Shown: one piece after another, positions 59,809 through 64,000 of the stretch | Numbering within the stretch: position 1 is the first letter of the stretch | Layout of the letters: each line of letters begins with the position of its first letter | Assembly (NCBI GenBank): GCA_963693085.1 | Contig: OY856412.1 | Location: 349,654,457-349,718,456 of the forward strand | Reading direction: 5' to 3' | Length of the DNA: 64,000 nucleotides | Source: Alisma plantago-aquatica | Lineage: Eukaryota; Streptophyta; Magnoliopsida; Alismatales; Alismataceae | Made by a program: the position numbers and the translations under genes | Notes under the pieces: model-generated | Database searches by the model: none | Told to the model about the DNA's origin: nothing | Seen by the model: the letters and a program-made list of their open reading frames with translations, nothing else

Positions 59809-62145
59809 ATTCTTTCCACCTTAAAATGTTTCGTCCCCAAAATGCAACAAAAGTACAGTCAAGGTTTATTTTAAGCTTATGAAATCTTACATATCATTAT
59901 ATTCTTGTATTTCATACTTGAATGCATTTTTCAACGTTATGTCCTTTAATTCTTTACTAAATCACAACATGTTTGAAATAGTTCTCAAGGATAACAAACA
60001 AATTCTCTATGCCACAGTCAATCATAGGATAGAGAGATAAACAACAATTTCAATATTTTCATACTCTTGAGGTGTTACCTCAACATTGATAATCCGATCC
60101 AACTATCTCAATTCATATGGCTCAATACTATTGTTCTTTATTATCTTTAATCCACAAAATAGAGTTCACCATGTTGTTTGGAATTTTACTATTGTGCTAC
60201 TCAAATAGCAAAACAGTCTTGAGTTGAAAGACCAGATTCAACAACAACTGTACAATACTACTCACGGCATCCCCATTGGATCATGGATACATAAGGTGAA
60301 GCATTACCATCTCATAGTTATATTAGAGCTAGGTATAACAAGATATACCTCATTAGGGTTACATATCAAAATAATATGGTTGTCATCACTCCTATTCATA
60401 TGAGTGAATAGGTATGACTACCTTTTTAGGGTAACCCTGCATTTGTTCCATCATCATTTAACCCATATCACCATACCACAATTGTACAATACTAAGACGG
60501 ATAACTAGTATGAATGACTACAACTATCATACATCTTTAATTAACATATTGTTGCACATATACACTGAAATCATACGTAGAACCAATTTAAATACCTTAA
60601 TATACCTTCAACAAATTATACTTCTAAAAACAAATTCACATATTAACAAAATTTATTGTTTTCTCTTATCTCTCTCCTCATTCATTACTACTTACTTTTG
60701 CTACTTATCCTTCTCATTTTAATCATATACAATAAACATCCCTGTCATTAAAACATTCAAGGTAAGAATAGATTACTCATCATTCTTGCTATCACAACAA
60801 GAATTTATTTCATATTACACTTTGCTCATGTTGCACTTCTCCTTTTGTTCAAAACACGCCTATTATATTTCAAATCCATTTCTTATCCTTTGCTCTGAAT
60901 CATTTCCATATTGTTTATCTACCTTTTGAATTAGCTACCTTTAAACCATGGATTACTATCAGTGCTAGTTTACTTCTCATAGTGTTAATCTCATGATCTT
61001 ATTTTATAGAGATGCTAGCATTCAAGGTCAAATCATTAGTGACGTCCCTTGAACTACTACAACCCTAAACATTGTAGGGTTTGATCATTATCAGTAGCAT
61101 GACGTTATTGTTATGTGACTTTACTCTCTTAATTTGAAATTCAAACTTTGTATCTCATAAGTTTTACTAAAATCTTCCTTATCTTATCAATTGAATTTCC
61201 TTTCTCTTACTTGGCCATTCAGATAGATTACACTCTCAATTTACCCTGCTAGGGTTTCATCATCATATTGTGTGTCATTATTACATTCACTAGATGTCTC
61301 TACCATGGTGGTTATGCATCATATATGATTCATTTTCTTATTACTTCATTCCCACATTGCTCTAATTAAGGAAGATGTGAAAGAGAAGATGATTCTGAGA
61401 CTTAAAATTCTTATCTTCAAACATTCCCTTAATACATATCTCGTATGTAGGTTTAATTGGTTGTCAACAAGGATACATGACTAGTTAGCACTTGCTTGAA
61501 TCTCCCTCTCTCTAGGATTTCATTTCTCTATATTGAATCTCGAATTATGAGAGCTACTAGTGTGTTAGGATGACCATATAGAGTAAATTGAGCTGCTTGG
61601 GTCAATTGCACATTGACCCCTCACTAAACTTTTTCTTATTTTAGCAGATTTTTCTGTCATAAAAAAGTTACTGTAATTCGTGTATTTCAGAGACCAAATA
61701 TCATGTTGTGTATAATTAAGTTATAAAGCTTTAGTTAAAATTTTAGATCATTCTGAGTTAAAATAAATAATTAAAAATCGAACAGTGCACTGCTATCCAA
61801 AATTCTACAGAAATGTCAGTTGAAGAGGAAATGTCCCAGAATGGTCATGCTAGCTGCCACGGTCGTATTATCCTAGATACCATTTCTATTTTCCTTTTCT
61901 TACCTCTCTCATTCCTCCCCAACATTGGCTTGTTGGGTAAAAACCCTAATTTCAGCCGACTAGGGTTATATTTCTCAAACCCTAATTTCTCAAAGTAAAA
62001 GCAAACTTAAAGTTCTTATTAGGTTTAAAACATCATAATTGAATTATCATCATTAATTAGATGTAATCAATGATCAATCCAATTAAGCATGTAATCATCC
62101 AGGTAAACCCTAGTTTACCAATTAAGCTCAGATGCAGTCATAAAA
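59809..62145 (-). repeat. Element E, module 4
   Basis: 2337 bp: interior 59809-61501, then LTR piece 61502-62145, which is the right end of the whole element. The last LTR piece has a deletion of some tens of bases near 61700. Confidence 0.85.
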
Positions 62146-62150
62146 AAGAA
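62146..62150 (+). repeat. Target-site duplication, right copy
   Basis: AAGAA, identical to 49523-49527. Confidence 0.9.
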
Positions 62151-62460
62151 TTTGGGGTTCAGGTGAGGTGGTAGGTGGTGGAGACAGAGTTGGTGTATGC
62201 ATGGGAGTTGGGAGACTTGTAGTAGAGACATCAGAGATGTCAGTGGGGGAAATAGGGTTGTTGTTTGAGCATTGTGGAATCATGATGTGGGTTGTTGTAT
62301 GGGAGGAAGACTCAGTGAAGGTGGTTGTGTTCGGATGTGTACAATCTTTTAGATGGGATGTGAAGGCATTTGTAGCCCTGATGTTGAGAGTTGTAACCCA
62401 TGAAGACACAGGGGAGGGAGCGAGGATCTTACTTGTTAGTGGTGTAGTCATGGAGATAGG
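62151..62460 (-). pseudogene. copia pol linker between integrase and RT (part near integrase)
   Basis: Open frame 62451-62128 on the - strand with LNIRATNAFTSHLKDC and a Thr/Ser/Pro-rich tail. Its codon phase at the insertion point is the same as that of 49522 leftward. Confidence 0.7.
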
Positions 62461-63100
62461 GATAACATAGGATTTCGAACGTCTGAAGGTGAATGAAGGT
62501 GGGTGGCTTGTCGAACAAGACCTTAAATGGAGTTTTCATCTGTAATTAGTGGAGTTGGAAGTCGATTTATCAGGTAGGTTGGTGTCGAGAAGGCTTCACT
62601 TCAATATCATTTAGAGACATATGCTTCAAACATCATGGCCAAGCCTAGCTTAGTGATGTGGCGGTGCTTCGTTCTGCTACACCATTTTGTGAGGAATAAT
62701 GTAAACATGAGACTTGATGCATGATCCCTGAAGTGTTAAAGAAGTGTTGGAGTGTGTGATTAATGAACTCACCCCCTCCATCGCTTTGAACTTTCTTCAT
62801 TGTTGTGTTGAATTGGTTTGGAGACCATTTACATAATGAAATAAAGATGGTGTTGAAGTCACTCTTTTGTTTCATTGGAAATATATAGTTAAAGCGTGAA
62901 AAGTTGTTTGTGATTATAGCATAATATAGATGATTATGAATGGACATACTTGGAATTTTACCCCAAATGTCACAGCACACTAATTCAAAAGGTAGTTTCG
63001 CCTTAGTATCAAAATGTGAGGTGTTATAGATTAGTCTTTTTGCATAAGATGATAAAGAACTACCTTATTTGGATGACCTAATGTCCGGTGCCAGACTTCA
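62461..63100 (-). pseudogene. copia integrase remnant
   Basis: The DDE core is in the 62980-62645 frame: first aspartate in CCDIWGKIP, second in VQSDGGGEFINH, and glutamate in SSQNGVAER. All three catalytic residues are kept. Just after AER a one-base loss (near 62668) shifts the frame, and similarity goes on in the next frame with HRHITKLGLAMM. The zinc-binding part (about 63100-62990) is weaker and interrupted by a stop near 63045. Confidence 0.87.
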
Positions 63101-63530
63101 CTTGATGTCTTCACAAAACAATTTGAGAACAACAACCTTGACGTCGGTCCGGAAGGTAGCAGACACCATTACTGCAAATCCCTTAGGCCAGAAGATGATG
63201 AGTATTGGAGTCCTTAATGAGAACAACATTGTTAGTGGAAATGATATAACATGGAACCATAGATGTGAGTTTAGACACAGACAATAGATTCCTTTTAGTA
63301 TCAGGAACAACTAGGACATCTTGGAGTGGGACAGGGGTGAGGTTGTTTACTGAGGTGTCACCGATATGAGATATGGGTAGGAAGTCCCCATTGTCGATAA
63401 TTATATTGTCCTTGTAGATGTGAAGATTATGATGGGTACCTGAGTTCTGTGCAATGTGGTCTGTACCACCTGAGTCAATATGCCAATCAGAAGGATCAAT
63501 TTCGTTGATGCGCATTGCAGCTAACACGAC
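63101..63530 (-). pseudogene. copia protease and gag-pre-integrase remnant
   Basis: WHIDSGGTDHIAQ at about 63485-63447 is the aspartic protease active site; the family usually has D-S-G-A-[ST], so alanine is glycine here. DVLVVPDTKRNLLSVSKL (about 63320) is the following conserved block. The frame closes at 63183 and similarity moves to another frame toward integrase. It would cleave the polyprotein. Confidence 0.85.
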
Positions 63531-64000
63531 ACTTGTGTTTTCTACAAGGGTTGGAGGTACAGAAACATTTTGTTAGTTTTTGTCATACCTGTGCCGACAT
63601 TTGATAGTTGTGTGTCCACGCTTGCTGCAGATCTGACAGAGGTGGATGGAGGTGTTGATCTGGTTGTTGTAAACAAACATGGACAAGGAGTACCCATGAC
63701 CTTGGGAGTTGAGTTGGACAATGTTGTTCCCTAAATCGCTTCCGAGAACACCTTGGACATGGTGAAGGGGTTCATGTCTTCCCCTTCCTCTAGGAGTAGA
63801 ACGTCCCCTACCACAGAAGTTGTTGTGCGAGTAGTGATCAGTACGACTATAGTTTGCTTGATTATCGTTAGTAGTTTTGTTTTAGTAGAAGACTAGGTGT
63901 TGGAGGGGAGTATTTCTTCTAGTTTTTCTTCACTCAAAATCTTGGAGAAGAGGGATGAGGTAAGTGTATGTTGGAATGGGAGGTTTCAACATTGAAACCA
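63531..64000 (-). pseudogene. gag: copia gag C-terminal part (runs off the window)
   Basis: On the - strand CQICSKRGHTTIKC (about 63640-63600) is a classical CX2CX4HX4C zinc knuckle, in phase with the protease apart from a stop near 63573. Upstream, toward 64000, lie a glycine/arginine-rich stretch (about 63800) and broken gag sequence with stops. The start is outside the window. Confidence 0.75.

Larger units (their letters stand above)
49528..62145 (-). mobile_element. LTR-type retrotransposon derivative with tandem PPT-LTR modules, element E
   Basis: It starts TGTTACACCC and ends GTCATAAAA (other copies GTCATAACA) and is flanked by AAGAA on both sides. On the - strand the LTR would read TGTTATGACC to GGGTGTAACA. 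It contains one LTR of 3203 bp (49528-52730) and then four modules of about 2.36 kb. Each module has about 1.7 kb of non-coding interior and the first 600-700 bp of the LTR, with a polypurine tract at the joint. No PBS, gag or pol is seen. It sits in the copia pol gene. Confidence 0.85.
47720..64000 (-). mobile_element. Ty1/copia retrotransposon, split by the large LTR-type element at 49528-62145
   Basis: On the - strand, entering from beyond 64000, the order is gag zinc knuckle (about 63640), protease (63530), integrase (63060-62460), linker, then after the insertion reverse transcriptase (49200-48300) and RNase H (to 47720). Integrase ahead of RT is the copia order. Codon phase is continuous across the inserted element when one copy of its target duplication is dropped. 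Stops and frameshifts show it is dead. The 5' LTR lies outside the window. The copia lineage is not assigned. Confidence 0.9.

Noticed and set aside
62168..62470. 100-codon open frame on the + strand
   Set aside because: It is the complement of the copia pol linker, whose - strand frame is in phase with the flanking pol parts.
1..64000. Host protein-coding gene
   Set aside because: Every frame of note belongs to a transposable element or is low-complexity. I found no exon set resembling a plant gene.

Overview
The window looks like intergenic heterochromatin of a flowering plant: AT-rich, with no intact host gene that I can find, and made almost entirely of transposable elements and tandem repeats. 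The families are plant ones (Athila-type Ty3/gypsy, gag-only gypsy derivatives, Ty1/copia, plant CACTA with tnp2, a Helitron, a tRNA-derived SINE). Species cannot be named from the sequence. All coding remnants are broken by stops or frameshifts, so they are annotated as pseudogenes.

Left part (1-11018). Positions 1-684 look like the 3' part of a foreign LTR that interrupts an Athila-like element on the + strand (685-about 11018). That element keeps remnants of gag, protease, RT, RNase H, integrase and an Athila ORF-1-like protein, then a polypurine tract and the 3' LTR. It carries an unusual series of about 40-bp inverted repeats, both in the interior and in the LTR.

Middle part (11019-41040) is a four-level nest. 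A very decayed gypsy-like element (LTR end and primer-binding-site-like sequence near 12.86 kb, probable 3' LTR 39.47-41.04 kb) seems to hold a CACTA transposon (13605-37535; tnp2 transposase on the - strand). The CACTA gene is split by a gag-only LTR retrotransposon (16831-32524; LTRs about 3.57 kb; PBS, gag, PPT, no pol). The 5' LTR of that element is split by a second gag-only retrotransposon in the opposite orientation (17967-25118).

Right part (41041-64000). About 21 copies of a 140-bp tandem repeat (42.09-45.26 kb) are interrupted by a TA/CA microsatellite and a SINE-like sequence. Next is a non-autonomous Helitron (45539-47300, - strand) with tandem copies of its own 5'-end region. A Ty1/copia element on the - strand (about 47.7 kb to beyond 64 kb) is split cleanly by a 12.6-kb LTR-type element (49528-62145) flanked by a perfect AAGAA target-site duplication. 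This last element has one full 3.2-kb LTR followed by four tandem modules of about 2.36 kb, each repeating the internal 3' end, the polypurine tract and the first roughly 0.6 kb of the LTR. It is the least ordinary structure here.

The genes do not form a pathway. The window records successive insertions, with decay that includes many glutamine-to-TAG changes typical of methylated DNA.
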